Positions 1-10,299 of a stretch of DNA of 64,000 nucleotides are shown one piece after another. The notes under the pieces were generated by a model. That model did no database searches. It was not told the DNA's origin and was given only the letters and a program-made list of their open reading frames with translations. Where the stretch lies: contig VDFB02139424.1 of NCBI GenBank assembly GCA_007258455.2, positions 1 through 64,000 on the forward strand. Reading direction: 5' to 3'. How positions within the stretch are numbered: position 1 is the stretch's first letter; the number at the start of each line of letters is the position of its first letter. This DNA is from Sequoia sempervirens. Lineage: Eukaryota; Streptophyta; Pinopsida; Cupressales; Cupressaceae. Position numbers and translations under genes: made by a program.

Positions 1-52
1 CCACTTCAAGAGGAAACCTAGACAAAAGAAATGGTGCAATCCTCCCCAAGGG

Positions 53-1542
53 ATGAGGATGTCCAAACCTAGAACACAGAGGACACCAGTGGAGAAAGCC
101 ACACATAGTCCTGAAATAATCACGGGTATTGCTGCCCCAGAACAAAGAGTAGAGACTGCTACCCCTGATTCAGCCGAAGTTATCACAGGAGAACCAGCAG
201 CAGTAGTTGTTGAAGAACCAGTGGCTGAGCCAATGGCGGAAGCAACAACAGTAGAAGCAGCAGCAGAAATGGTGCTGTTATGGAAACAGAACCGCCTACA
301 TCACCAGTGTCACAGTATACACAAGTCCTCATCGACTTGGATTCGCCACCGAGAGACATTGCTCCAGCACAGTCTCACACATCTAGCGTTCAAGGGCCTC
401 ACGTCCCTCCTAGTGAAGTTCGCCGAGAGTCTATTTGGCTCGAAGGTTTCCTAGGAAGGAAGAGGGAAAAACCCTCATATGAGCTTGACTTTACCGAATT
501 CGACCACGTCCCACAAGACACGTCGGCGAAGAAGTTAAAGAAGCAAGTTCACATAGAAAGGAATGCAGAATGTGAGATCAGCATAGAGACTGCCGCTCCA
601 CCAGTAGAGAAAAGCATACACGAGGTTCAAGTAGAGGACTACACTTTGTCTCAACTTAACCTCGGGAAGACTACACGACAGGTGGAGGCGGATCTTCTCG
701 GAATAGCTTCGGTGAGCGCACAAGAAAGGATGGCCAAGGATGGTAAAGAAAAGGCAGCCTTAAAGGCTGAAAATCAGAAACTGAGGTCTTACATCACCAG
801 CTTGATACATGGCACACCCAACGTCTCAGCCTTACCAGCAGGACTACTAGATCTCCCCGCCGAACAAAATCATCGGCAATTGTTAACATTCGGCAAACAC
901 TTGAGAAATCAGGTGGAAGAGTTTGTTCTCAAGGGTAGATGCGTACTGGCTAACCTATACCAGTTACGGGATAGAGCACATGAACTTCGTGTGGAGATCC
1001 AGCAGTCAGAACAGAAGATTGCAGAAAAGAGGCTTGAAGACGAAAGTACAATTGCAGATTTGCAATTAGCATATCAATCAGTATACTCTGAGGAAAACAA
1101 GCAACATCTTTTTGCTTGGAAAGAACAATTGGCGTACAAGGTAAAAGCCTACGACGCTCATTCAATAGAGATGATTGATTACAGAAGGGTGGTTGCCACT
1201 ATTATTAACTTCGCAAGAATGTTGGTAATATCTTTCCCTTGCATGGAATATCAACGTGAGGGAGGAGAATACGTCGAGTTGGTGACTGTACAGAACCAGT
1301 TCAGGGATGTCATCCGCAGCACCTTTCTTGACGATCCAGAGGGTTGTAAGCTGGCTAAGGTAGCAGCTTTATCAACCAAGTTAGAAGAGGCAGCATCTCA
1401 ATGCATTGACTTCGGAAATCAGCTCACAACGGGTGAGGTCATGCTCCGACGCCACGTCATCATCCTACGGAGCATTAACTCCCCAGAAGCTGATGAGGTC
1501 AATCAATGGATTGAGACACTGTTGATTAATGGCGAGTTATAA
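53..1542 (+). pseudogene. Coiled-coil ORF of unknown function, probably a retroelement accessory ORF, with one frameshift
   Basis: I do not recognise this protein. Two overlapping frames read as one product: the N-terminal part (53 to about 285) is rich in Ala, Val, Glu and Pro, and the sense continues in another frame from 280 to 1542 (420 residues), so one small indel near 270-290 has split it. The longer part has a Pro/Ser-rich start, then heptad-like, charged stretches at about residues 145-172 and 228-266 that should form coiled coils. No gag zinc knuckle, protease or polymerase motif is present. It is followed directly by LTR-like DNA with a TATA box, which is where accessory ORFs of plant LTR elements and non-autonomous derivatives lie. 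A decayed host gene is the alternative. The 5' part may continue left of the window. Confidence 0.45.
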
Positions 1543-1593
1543 ATGCACCAGAAAAGGACGCCATACACACTCCAAGTGGCATTCATGAGACTT

Positions 1594-1683
1594 GAGTTGA
1601 CTTGACGCTTCTTTCCAAGTCAACTCGAGATGCTATTAAATGTAGTTGGAGTTAACTTGATGCTTCTTTCCAAGTTTAACTCC
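1594..1683. repeat. Two related stem-loops in the putative U3
   Basis: GAGTTGACTTG at 1594-1604 pairs with CAAGTCAACTC at 1616-1626. A diverged second copy pairs 1648-1659 with 1671-1683. Both enclose nearly the same loop (GATGCTTCTTTC or similar). A further pair of AGTYAACTGAAGTAG units lies at about 1832-1848 and 1875-1890. Confidence 0.75.
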
Positions 1684-2284
1684 ACTTTCCTTAAATCATG
1701 CATTGTCAGATCCCACTAATTAAGGATGTCTAATTGACTTCCACGATTTGTGGATCTTAGATCTCCACTAAATGTGGATGTCTATTTTGGAGGGAGACTT
1801 TACATTTAAGTTCACCTTTAGTTTGCTTTCAGTCAACTGAAGTAGTTTCCAATTGACTCTTTGTTGACTTTCAGTTAACTGAAGTAGCTTTCCAGTTAAC
1901 TGCTTGTTCCCCCTATTTAGGAATAAATCTTGCTAATTGATTGGCAAGAACTCATTGTTAACTCAAGGAGATTTTGGGGTTGCCCACTCCTTTGAGTTCT
2001 ATAAATAAGAGCCTTGGGCTCATTATTTGTTTAACCTTTACTTGCTATGCAAAATTGCTGCGCCATTGTTGCCAACACTTTGAAAGCGAATATTTGTTCA
2101 CTCTTGGATGAGAGTTCGTTGGATGATTGTAATTGTGCATGATTTCGTGCCTTTGCTTTCCCAACTTTTGTAGTTCGTTGATAAAGCATTGAAGAAGAAT
2201 ATCAGAAGGCGCTTGCATTTTGATCATCTTATTTGAGTTATGTCTACGTCCTGTGTTTAATAGCTCGTTGTCTCATTTCCCTCC

Positions 2285-2483
2285 TCGGATAGGAGTCCCT
2301 CCTCCTTGGATATTTGTTATTGACAGTTGTCGTTTGATGTTGTTTAATGTGTTGACTTCCAAGCTATACTTCGGATAGGAGTCCCTCCTCCTTAGCAAGC
2401 TCGTTGGCCAAGGCATCGTGATTTTGTTGTTTCTAGTAAACTATTTCTTAAGCTCATACCTCGGATAGGAGTCCCTCCTCCTT
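2285..2483 (+). repeat. Three-copy 23-bp motif, spaced 86 and 90 bp
   Basis: Near-identical copies beginning TCGGATAGGAGTCCCTCC lie at 2285-2307, 2371-2393 and 2461-2483. They sit downstream of the TATA box, in what would be the transcribed R/U5 leader. Function unknown; the spacing suggests an old tandem array of about 88 bp. Confidence 0.75.
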
Positions 2484-2947
2484 GGCAGATCTCGGATCTA
2501 GTTTACCGTGCAGAGCGTTTGCTTGTACCAACCTTATCCCGGTGTATACCCGAGAGTTCAGAGCCTCGGTCATATCCTCTGGAGACGGCGAATTCAAGTG
2601 ATCCAACCATCCCATTCCCGCTCCTTTACCCTCATGCTCTGTTCATCTTGAAGGTATTGGATAGATAAAAGCTAGTTAGTCGTAGTTAAGATCTGCAGAA
2701 ACCAGAGAAAAGCTTAGCTACGGCGCATTGTGTTTGTGCACCCTTGTGTCCTGCCGCTGAAGCATAAAAAGATAGGAACTTAGTTAAACATTTCCCTTCC
2801 CTACGCATTGCTCCCAGCAGAGAGGGACTTCTCTTTAAATAACGAAGAAGTGTTGCAAAACATTTGAAATAGCTGAACGTTTACAATCAGCACTCCAGAG
2901 GTGCTAATTTAAACGCCAACAAGGAGAAAATCAGAAACACCACAAAC

Positions 2948-3295
2948 AATGATACCGAATTTCGTGTGGCATTACTTCACTTAAGGATAGGAAGGAAGCT
3001 AAATTTTAAAAAAGTGCATATCGAGGGGGACTCTTAGATTGTAGTAAATGCCATTCGTAGAGGACACACGCTGAATTGGAAGTTGATGAACTGGTTAAGG
3101 AAAATCGTAGATATTCTAAATTTGTTCAAGGATTTCATAGTCTCCCATACATATAGAGAAGCGAACGAATTGGTTGAGGTAGATCATCTAGATATTCTAA
3201 ATTTGTTTGAGGATTTCACAATCTCCCATATGTACAAAGAAGTGAACGAACTAGCTGATGACATCGCCAAACATGTTGTGGACATGATGCATGAC
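2948..3295 (+). pseudogene. Plant-type RNase H (RVT_3 family) relic with an internal duplication
   Basis: The reading frame shows the signature of the plant RNase H-like domain found in LINE-derived and domesticated proteins: an N-terminal EF-R-AL strand, the metal-binding VHIEGDS segment (about 3026-3046), the NW-L region, a DF-hydrophobic-SH strand, and the C-terminal REANELAD block. A TAG stop follows directly after the EGDS motif (about 3047), and 81 bp (27 codons) are duplicated in frame (3110-3190 and 3191-3271), so the last strand and the RE-N-L motif occur twice. There is no reverse transcriptase next to it. It is a dead fragment of a LINE or of an RNase H-like host gene. Confidence 0.7.
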
Positions 3296-3812
3296 ATAAT
3301 AGAAGTAACATCATTTTTTAGCCGAGAGGCTTCCTACAGTGGCATCAACAAGTCTATGTACATTTTTATTCTCTGCATTTATTTTGACATGTATAGTTGG
3401 CAGTCACACATTAGAAATAGAATTTCTTAGCTTTAGCTTCAATTTTTTGCTTGTCTTTTGCTTTAAAACCAGTTTGATGCTTTGCCATCTTTCCATTATT
3501 TAGCTGCTTTGTTTAGCTTTCTTTATTCATGCAACCTATTCACATGAGTTTTCCTTTATTACTGTTATCTCTAAAACTCTTTATATAAGAGATCGTTGTA
3601 ACAGATTTTGATATTTAGTTGACTAATATTGCAGTTGTTAATTTTTTTCAGTTCTTCACTCTTTCAATCTACTATTCAATTTAGTATAGTGTTAGTGCTT
3701 AATTTTCAATCTTTCAAAATCTGCTTGCAAGCAAATCATTTAAAACAAAGAATAGAGATTATGGTCTGACAAATTTCTGAGAGCACAATTATAATCTACT
3801 TGCATTTCTAAC

Positions 3813-4481
3813 ATGGCAGACAATAACTGTGAAGATGAACTACAATTACAATTTGGAAAATGGAAAAGCTCTAGGAAAGTAGATGACATGAAATCCAAAC
3901 CTATACGTGGGCTAAATCACCTACGAATGAGTGGGCTGTTGTGGGAGATTGAAATTTGCCCCTGCCCAACCCTAAGGATTATACTTTCAATATCATCAAG
4001 GTCAAGCGATTGGAATCCCCTCTACATTTGTATAAAGCAACGCCGACAAGATTTGATTATTTCTTACTGCAAGGCACATCCTTATTCTTCAGATGAGGAA
4101 GAAAATGGTAAGAAATTTTTTTTGGGAGGTCTAACAAAACTTAATTCTCTAAAATTTTCAGATTTTTCCAATTAAGGGTTTATGAAGTAAAGGTTTGGTC
4201 TGCATCCTTAATTTTTTGCTTTTAATTATTGAGTTGTATTTGGTGCATTTGCAGTTCGCTCCATAAATATAAGCACCATATTAACTAGGAAGTGCCTAGC
4301 TAAGATTTGTGCCAATGATCCAAATGTTCAAATTAGTCTAAGAAATTATCCAAATGCATCTGCATTCAGAAGTACTATACATGAAGCTCTTGAAGACATC
4401 ATTGCCCTTTTCTATGATGAGGAGCGGAATGAAATATATACAAGAAATAGGCTTGGCTTGGTTCATGTATGGTCAAATTGA
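3813..4481 (+). pseudogene. WD40-repeat gene fragment, two exons
   Basis: An open frame from 3813 runs into a GT donor at 4109 (after an acidic SDEEEN stretch), and an acceptor (TTTGCAG) ends at 4254. Joining these keeps phase (G|TT codon), giving a second exon to the stop at 4479-4481. The second exon ends with a recognisable WD-repeat half: IALFYDEERNEIYT, then GLVHVWSN, matching the Y-D-E-NEIYTG-R-GLV-VW pattern of WD40 proteins, with Arg where Gly is usual. Only one repeat is left, and a stop directly follows the VWSN, so a propeller cannot form. Residues of the first exon are not recognised. It is either a truncated pseudogene or an exon pair of a gene broken by transposons. Confidence 0.45.
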
Positions 4482-6173
4482 GGTACCCACAAACCGTGCA
4501 AAGCAATGCATGCTTGATTGCTTAAGGATCTATGGTTGTAAGTTGATAGTAGCAATGCCAACTGTTCGATGTAATCCAAATTACGCTGCATGCTTCCATT
4601 TATTATATATCGGAGTCCTTGAACATCAAGCATAGATTACATAGAATAGGGCATATAGACTATGGAAGTTTGATCTTTTCAGAACTCATAATGATGGTGA
4701 ATGTTTGTTGTAGACGAATGTGTCCTTGTCAATCTGTATTTTGAAGTACAACACACAATTTCTATCGTGTAATTGTTCTTAAGGTAATTTTACCCATGTT
4801 TAATTTTTTTTCCCTTATGTAATTCTCAATTTTTGTTGGCTTATATATTTTTCTTTGCCTATAAAAATTTATTTTTAGAGTTTCAATTTGAGTGTAACCT
4901 CATGGTTTTAGTGGAAGTCATGTGCCTTTCGACTTGGCATAAATGGTGTATTTGATGATTCTAATTGGGGAATGTTTTTTTACTATATTAATTTTTTTTA
5001 TCTTTACGAAGTTAAAGCCAAATCAAGCACATCCATTCAAATGGTTGTATAATAGATAATTTTTTGTTTTATACTATATTTATAAAATTTTATATTTTAG
5101 ATCTTTTCAATAACAATTTATAAAGATTTTATAATGCCAATATTTAATACTAAGCAAATAAAGTCTTCTTTCATGTAATTAAGTGTTCAAGTGAATACTT
5201 TATATAATATTATTTTAATTTTATATATAAATTTTAGCCTCAAGAGTGTATTTTATATATATTAATATTTAATATATTAGTGTTAATACACAATCATTTT
5301 ATTAATATAAATGCATGTAGCTACCTTTTGTTCTATTAAACTACAATATAGACATACATTATCCTACAATTTACATGATTAATATATTATTTACATAATT
5401 TTAATAAATTATTATCAATAAAACTAAAATATTATAATCAATAAAATTTATATTTAATATTTATTAAATCTAAAATGCTATAATTACAATACTACAAAGA
5501 CAAGTAATAGTCACTCCTTGGCACCTCTTTACATATTTAAAAAATTATTATAAAAACACAACAATTTAAAAAATGCTATTTAAACTGGTTTTTTCAATTA
5601 TCCACATTTAAACTGTTTTCTCTATTGTGCACCATTTTTTCCAGTTTTGACCCAGGATCGACTAGTTTTTAAATGAATTGGGCATGCTGTTTAAAACCGA
5701 AACAGAAAGACTGCTGAGTACTGGATACTTGGGGTTAACCACAGTTTCTTCTAGGTTATTGCTACTATGGCTTACACCACCGACACATTCATTGAGAGTT
5801 ATCAATTAAAATGATTTAATCATCGTCTTCTTCTTACTGTTTTATTCACAGACAAATACAAAGTTCATTCTATTGGATTAAATTCGTTTCCGTCCAAATT
5901 TTGAACATATATGTCCTTTTCCAACTTTTCAGAGCACCGAGTAACTTCCTAGCATTGCTTGCACCATTTGGGAGGTTAGTTTATTAGCTTTAAATTTCTA
6001 CTAATGTTTTTCCACAGTTAATAACCAGGTCATGATCAATATTATTTCTTTGTCCTGATTATACAATCTCAGCTTTTGTCTAGAAATCAGTCATCATGTG
6101 ATGTGAGCACGATTACAATGATGCTATTTTCTGAATCTAGTTACAAGGGAACATGGATTCTATATGGTGCACA
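4482..6173. other. AT-rich stretch without a supported gene
   Basis: Very AT-rich from about 4800 to 5560. Two short exon-like pieces can be seen: one after a TTTCTTCTAG acceptor near 5755, and one at about 5932-5976 between an AG acceptor and a GTTAG donor (reads APSNFLALLAPFG). Neither could be tied to a family. Confidence 0.5.
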
Positions 6174-6467
6174 TGTAAAATGAAAGAATTGAAAAACAAA
6201 CATACAGATATGCAGAACAATAAATAACAGAACAATAATGCAGAAAACAGAGCACACACGATTTATCGTGGTTCACCACAATAGTGGTTATGTCCACACT
6301 GAGCAGGGAAAATCTTATTGATGCTAAACGTATATTTTACAATGAGCAAGGTTGCATTTATATAACAACCACGATCAGTTGAAGAGACACAGAAAATAGA
6401 GGGAAAACATGAAGACCTTTGGCCTTCATCCGTTGGCCTTCAACCGTTGGCCTTCACTATCTCAACA
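6174..6467 (-). repeat. Copia 3' LTR
   Basis: 294 bp, inverted-repeat ends TGTTGAGATAG and CTTTCATTTTACA (minus strand). One mismatch to the partner LTR at position 6291 (T here, C there). Confidence 0.97.
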
Positions 6468-6477
6468 ATCTCCCACC
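6468..6477 (-). other. Polypurine tract of the copia element
   Basis: Minus strand reads GGTGGGAGAT directly before the 3' LTR, the usual plus-strand primer site. Confidence 0.85.
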
Positions 6478-6532
6478 TGAAGCACAATGGATGCAGCAAC
6501 TGATCAAACATTCCCCTGCTCTGAATGCTGTT

Positions 6533-7207
6533 CTACTTTTTCTTAACAAGCCCAAGAGAAGTCCTAGCAGATTCGAACTTCTCTTTGGGAACAACCTTGG
6601 TCAAGATGTCTGCCGGATTGACCTTTGTATCAATTTTGACAACTTTTAACTTGCCTTCTTCAACCGAATGACGAACAAAGTGAGCACGAATGTCAATATG
6701 TTTAGAGCGGCGCTGAGAGGAATGATTATGAGCCATAAAAATGGCGCTGCGACTATCACAAAACAAAACATAATCGCTCTGTTGGTATTTCAATTCATCA
6801 AACAACAGTTGTAACCAAATCATTTCCCTTGCACCTTCGGAGAGAGCCAAATACTCGGCTTCTGCAGAAGAAAGAGCAACTGAATGTTGTAGCCTTGAGG
6901 CCCAACTAATGGCAGCCCCAGCAAACGTGAAGGCATAACCAGTAGTAGACCTTCGTTTGTCTAAATCTCCGGCATGATCAAAATCTGTGAAACTTTGCAG
7001 CTGAACATCATTTCCACTAAAATATAGAGCATAATCAGAAGTGCCCTTTAGATATCTTAATATCCATTTAACTGCTTCCCAACGAGGCTTCCCGGGATTG
7101 CTCATGAACCTACTTACAACGCCCACCGCATGGGCAATATCGGGACGAGTAGAAACCATAGCATACATAATGCTGCCAACTGCAGATTTATAAGGAATTC
7201 TATCCAT
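6533..7207 (-). CDS. Copia RNase H domain (C-terminal part of pol)
   Basis: 224 residues running from the end of the reverse transcriptase (VGSIMYAMVSTRPDIAHAVG) to the element's end. The copia RNase H motifs are present: D-H-AGD-RRSTTGY, the ALSSAEAEYLAL catalytic block, CDSRSAIFMAHN, KHIDIRAHFVR, and ADILTKVVP. It removes RNA from the RNA-DNA hybrid during reverse transcription in the virus-like particle. It is in the same frame as the reverse transcriptase upstream and is separated from it only by a TAA stop (7223-7225). The Met at 7207 is just the first Met after that stop, not a true start. Confidence 0.93.
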   Translation of the reverse strand: MDRIPYKSAVGSIMYAMVSTRPDIAHAVGVVSRFMSNPGKPRWEAVKWILRYLKGTSDYALYFSGNDVQLQSFTDFDHAGDLDKRRSTTGYAFTFAGAAISWASRLQHSVALSSAEAEYLALSEGAREMIWLQLLFDELKYQQSDYVLFCDSRSAIFMAHNHSSQRRSKHIDIRAHFVRHSVEEGKLKVVKIDTKVNPADILTKVVPKEKFESARTSLGLVKKK

Positions 7208-7222
7208 AAATTCCTTATCCTC

Positions 7223-7987
7223 TTATGTTTTGGGACACAAATCAGAAGTTAAATGAAAATGAGCGGCATGTGGAATGGGAGCAATCTTGGCATTAGCCAT
7301 ACCAAATCTGTCTAATACTTTGTTAATGTATTCTGTTTGAGATAACCAGATCTCCTTTTTGTTTCTATCCCGAGAAATAGTCATCCCAAGTATTCTCTTG
7401 GCAGCCCCTAAATCCTTCATGGCAAATCTAGTGGCCAATTGATTTTTCAACTCATGAACAATCTTCATGCTAGTGCCAGCTACAAGCATATCATCCACAT
7501 AAAGTAGAAGTATGACAAATTCACCATTAGACAACCGTTTAAAATACACACATGGATCAGCTTCTAGGCGTACAAAGTTATGCTCAATCATAAACTGATC
7601 AAATTTTTGGTACCATTGCCTTGGGGCTTGCTTAAGCCCGTACAAGCTCCGTTTCAACCTGCAATAAAGATGTTCTTTACCTTGTTTAACAAACCCTTCA
7701 GGCTGCATCATGTACAATTCCTCATCAACATCTCCATGTAAAAATGCAGTTTTGACATCTAACTGCTCAAGCTCGAGATCCCATGCTGCAACCAATCCCA
7801 AAACCGCTCTAATTGTAGTCATCTTTACTACCGGAGAGAAGATTTCTTCAAAATCAATACCTTGCTGCTGAGCATACCCCTTGACAACTAGCCTGGCACG
7901 AAATCGCTTTCTACCGCCATCTTCCTCTTTTAATTTATAAACCCACTTATTTTGTAATGCCTTTTTGTTAGGCGGAAGAGGCACCAA
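7223..7987 (-). CDS. Copia reverse transcriptase
   Basis: 254 residues with all core RVT_2 motifs: NKWVYKLK, RARLVVKGYAQQQGIDFEE, FSPVVKMTTIRAVL, LDVKTAFLHGD (first catalytic Asp), GFV-L-RSLYGLKQAPRQW, and the YVDDMLVAG active site. It copies the element RNA into DNA. The frame is entered by a +1 A in a seven-A run (minus strand) at 8001-8007, which breaks it from the upstream part of the polyprotein, and it is closed early by TAA at 7223-7225. The apparent start Met at 7987 is therefore not the real start. Confidence 0.95.
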   Translation of the reverse strand: MVPLPPNKKALQNKWVYKLKEEDGGRKRFRARLVVKGYAQQQGIDFEEIFSPVVKMTTIRAVLGLVAAWDLELEQLDVKTAFLHGDVDEELYMMQPEGFVKQGKEHLYCRLKRSLYGLKQAPRQWYQKFDQFMIEHNFVRLEADPCVYFKRLSNGEFVILLLYVDDMLVAGTSMKIVHELKNQLATRFAMKDLGAAKRILGMTISRDRNKKEIWLSQTEYINKVLDRFGMANAKIAPIPHAAHFHLTSDLCPKT

Positions 7988-8636
7988 ATCCCATGTCTGA
8001 TTTTTTTATCAAAGAATCCATTTCTTCTTGCATTGCAGCCTGCCACTGATCACAATTCGCATCTTGAATGGCGGTTTTGAAGTTTGTTGGCTCTGTCTGA
8101 TCAGAAATTAACATCATAGGCTCTGCTTCTTCTGCAAGCAGTAATTCATAATCTGAAAATTTTGAAGGAATCCTCCTGTGCCTAGAAGACCACCTTAAAT
8201 CATCATGACTCTTTTCACACTGAGGATGAGCAACATTATCGATACCCTGCATTCTGTGATTAATCTGCTCACAATCAGAGTCCTGAGAACAATCTGTCCC
8301 TGCCATGAATGGAGCTCCATTATGCATGATGGTCTGAGGCATCGCTGCATATGGAGAGATCTCATCTTCTTGCATGGCACTTGCAGCGCCACGGAAATTA
8401 CCAGCTGAACTGTTGTTGACTGGCTGAGATCGTGATGTCCCTTGGCGGTGAGGAGAGGAGGACGAGATCTCCTGCGCATAGATCTCATTGTTCCCAAATA
8501 GTGAGTCATCACTATTACTAGATGAAGTAGGGGGCGCCAAAACTGAGGTGGGAGAAGTAGCGATTGCTGTGGGAACAGAAACAGTAGACCTCTGTGTGAT
8601 ATTATTATTCACACATGGAGAAAGGCACATATTCAT
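7968..8636 (-). CDS. Copia polyprotein linker between integrase and reverse transcriptase
   Basis: 222 residues, low complexity, Ser/Pro/Gln-rich, ending in the conserved RR-R-PSKFSDYELL and EP-NFKTA-QD-W-AAMQEEMDSL region that precedes the reverse transcriptase in copia polyproteins. The N-terminal edge is a frameshift near 8615-8625 relative to the integrase frame; the C-terminal edge is the A-run frameshift at 8001-8007. No separate function is known for this segment beyond linking integrase and polymerase. Confidence 0.85.
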   Translation of the reverse strand: MNMCLSPCVNNNITQRSTVSVPTAIATSPTSVLAPPTSSSNSDDSLFGNNEIYAQEISSSSPHRQGTSRSQPVNNSSAGNFRGAASAMQEDEISPYAAMPQTIMHNGAPFMAGTDCSQDSDCEQINHRMQGIDNVAHPQCEKSHDDLRWSSRHRRIPSKFSDYELLLAEEAEPMMLISDQTEPTNFKTAIQDANCDQWQAAMQEEMDSLIKKSDMGFGASSA

Positions 8637-10299
8637 CAGTGCCTATTGGCTGTAATTGCTCTGCTGGAAACACTGTTTCATTGAAAACCACATCTCGACT
8701 CCTCACAATTTTCTTTCCAATCGGATCCCACAATTGAAAACCAAACTGGTCTTCACCATAGCCCACAAAAATACACCTTTGTGATTTGAAATCCAGCTTT
8801 GTCCTCTTTTCTTTTGGAACATGGACATAGGCTTCACATCCAAAAACCCGGATGTGTGAGTAAGAAATCCTCTTTCCCAACCACTCTTCTTCCGGAATAC
8901 CAAACTCCAAACGAGATGAAGGACTGCGGTTAATCAAGTAAACTGCTGTGTTACATGCCTCCGCCCAAAATTCTTTGTCCAAACCAGCAGTGGAAAGCAT
9001 ACATCTAGCTTTCTCAAGAATGGTCCTATTGAGTCTTTCTGCTGCCCCATTTTCTTGAGGAGTGTAGGGGACAACTTTAATCCTTCGAATACCATGATCT
9101 ACACAAAAATTATCAAACTCCAAAGAACAAAATTCACCTCCATTATCTGATTTTAAACATTTAATTTTGTGACCACTTTGATTCTCAACAAGTGCTTTAA
9201 AAATTTTAAATTTTGAAAGCACTTCAGATTTTCTAGAAATCATATAAACCCAAACCTTCCTAGTACAATCATCAAGAAAGGTAACAAAGTAATTAGCGCC
9301 TCCATAAGAGGTTACCTCGGTAGGGCCAAAGACATCCGAGTGCACCAACTCCAATGGTGTTGTCTTCATATTGTGTCCATCCTTCAAGAAGCTGACCCGT
9401 CTTTGTTTGCCACGAAGACAATGTTCGCAAAACTCCAAATCTACGGATTGTAGACCCGGTAGTTGGTCTCGGTTGAGCATCACCTCAAGTCCTTTCTTGC
9501 TCATGTGGCCTAACCTTTGATGCCAAAGAGCCACATCGCTGCCTACAACAGTCATAGCAGCTCCCACCTCACCAAACGTTTCTACAATATAGAGGCTGCC
9601 AACTTTGTCTCCTTTTGCAATGACCAAAGAACCTTTAGTTACTTTCCAAGTATCCGTGAGAGTGGTGAGAAAGCCTTGGGTATATAGCTGACTTACAGAA
9701 ATCAGATTTCTCTTCAATTTGGGAACATGGCGAACTTCTTTTAGCAGCCACTTGACTCCTCCAGCTAGCTGCAAAACAACATCACCTTTGCCAACAATTT
9801 CACAAGCTTGGTTGTCACCCAAATATACATTTCCAAGATTACCTTCTTGGTAATTTGTGAAGGCCTCCGTACAAGAAGAGGCATGAAAGGAGGCACCAGA
9901 ATCAATTACCCACGAATCTGATTTTGTATCGCTTGTTGATAGTATGAGAATACCATCATCCTTATCATGTGATATGTTTGCTTCGCTGTCCAAAACCCTT
10001 TCTTGTGCCTTTTTATACTTTCTGCAATCTTTCTTGATATGACCAGCCTTCCCACAAAACCAACAACCGCTTTCTTTTCCTTTAGACTGCGATCTTCTAG
10101 TTGATTTGGACCGCTGATTGTGATTATATCTACCTCTATATTGGCTTCTCCCTCTATTTTCAGTGCTTACCATAGTGAGAGCATCACCGGATGAGGGCTC
10201 ATCATTCTTCCTCCTTAAGTCTTCGGAGAGAAGAGTGGCGGAAACTTCATCGAAAGTCAACGGCTTGGAGCTTGATGCCAAAGTGCTTATGGCTGTCAC
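8605..10299 (-). CDS. Copia gag C-terminus, protease and integrase
   Basis: 564 residues. In order: end of gag (LTFDEVSATLLSEDLRRK), a CCHC zinc knuckle (CWFCGKAGHIKKDC), the aspartic protease active site (WVIDSGASFHAS), the GAG pre-integrase HHCC region (LWHQRLGHMSKKGL with CEHCLRGKQ), and the integrase core (HSDVFGPTE, FLDDCTRKVWVY, SDNGGEFCS, PYTPQENGAAERLNRT), giving D-D-E. The C-terminus reads the usual HIRVFGCEAYVHVPK and KCIFVGYG-like block. The frame is cut off from the N-terminal gag by a 1-nt loss around 10308-10312 and ends early at 8605 by another frameshift. Confidence 0.94.
   Translation of the reverse strand: MTAISTLASSSKPLTFDEVSATLLSEDLRRKNDEPSSGDALTMVSTENRGRSQYRGRYNHNQRSKSTRRSQSKGKESGCWFCGKAGHIKKDCRKYKKAQERVLDSEANISHDKDDGILILSTSDTKSDSWVIDSGASFHASSCTEAFTNYQEGNLGNVYLGDNQACEIVGKGDVVLQLAGGVKWLLKEVRHVPKLKRNLISVSQLYTQGFLTTLTDTWKVTKGSLVIAKGDKVGSLYIVETFGEVGAAMTVVGSDVALWHQRLGHMSKKGLEVMLNRDQLPGLQSVDLEFCEHCLRGKQRRVSFLKDGHNMKTTPLELVHSDVFGPTEVTSYGGANYFVTFLDDCTRKVWVYMISRKSEVLSKFKIFKALVENQSGHKIKCLKSDNGGEFCSLEFDNFCVDHGIRRIKVVPYTPQENGAAERLNRTILEKARCMLSTAGLDKEFWAEACNTAVYLINRSPSSRLEFGIPEEEWLGKRISYSHIRVFGCEAYVHVPKEKRTKLDFKSQRCIFVGYGEDQFGFQLWDPIGKKIVRSRDVVFNETVFPAEQLQPIGTDEYVPFSMCE

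Larger units (their letters stand above)
1545..2830 (+). repeat. Probable LTR (U3-R-U5) of an unclassified LTR element, boundaries not fixed
   Basis: This stretch has no ORF but is promoter-like: a purine-rich tract at 1785-1797, a TATA box (TATAAATA) at 2000-2007, paired stem-loops upstream of it, and a three-copy motif downstream. It lies just 3' of the coiled-coil ORF on the same strand, as a 3' LTR would. No TG...CA boundaries with a target duplication could be assigned, so the exact ends are inferred. A host promoter is less likely because no gene follows. Confidence 0.4.

Noticed and set aside
3813..4108. RIN4/NOI-type domain (an alternative frame reads GD-W-LPLPNPKDYTFNII)
   Set aside because: The match is short and in a frame with stops; the WD40 reading of the neighbouring exon is better supported.
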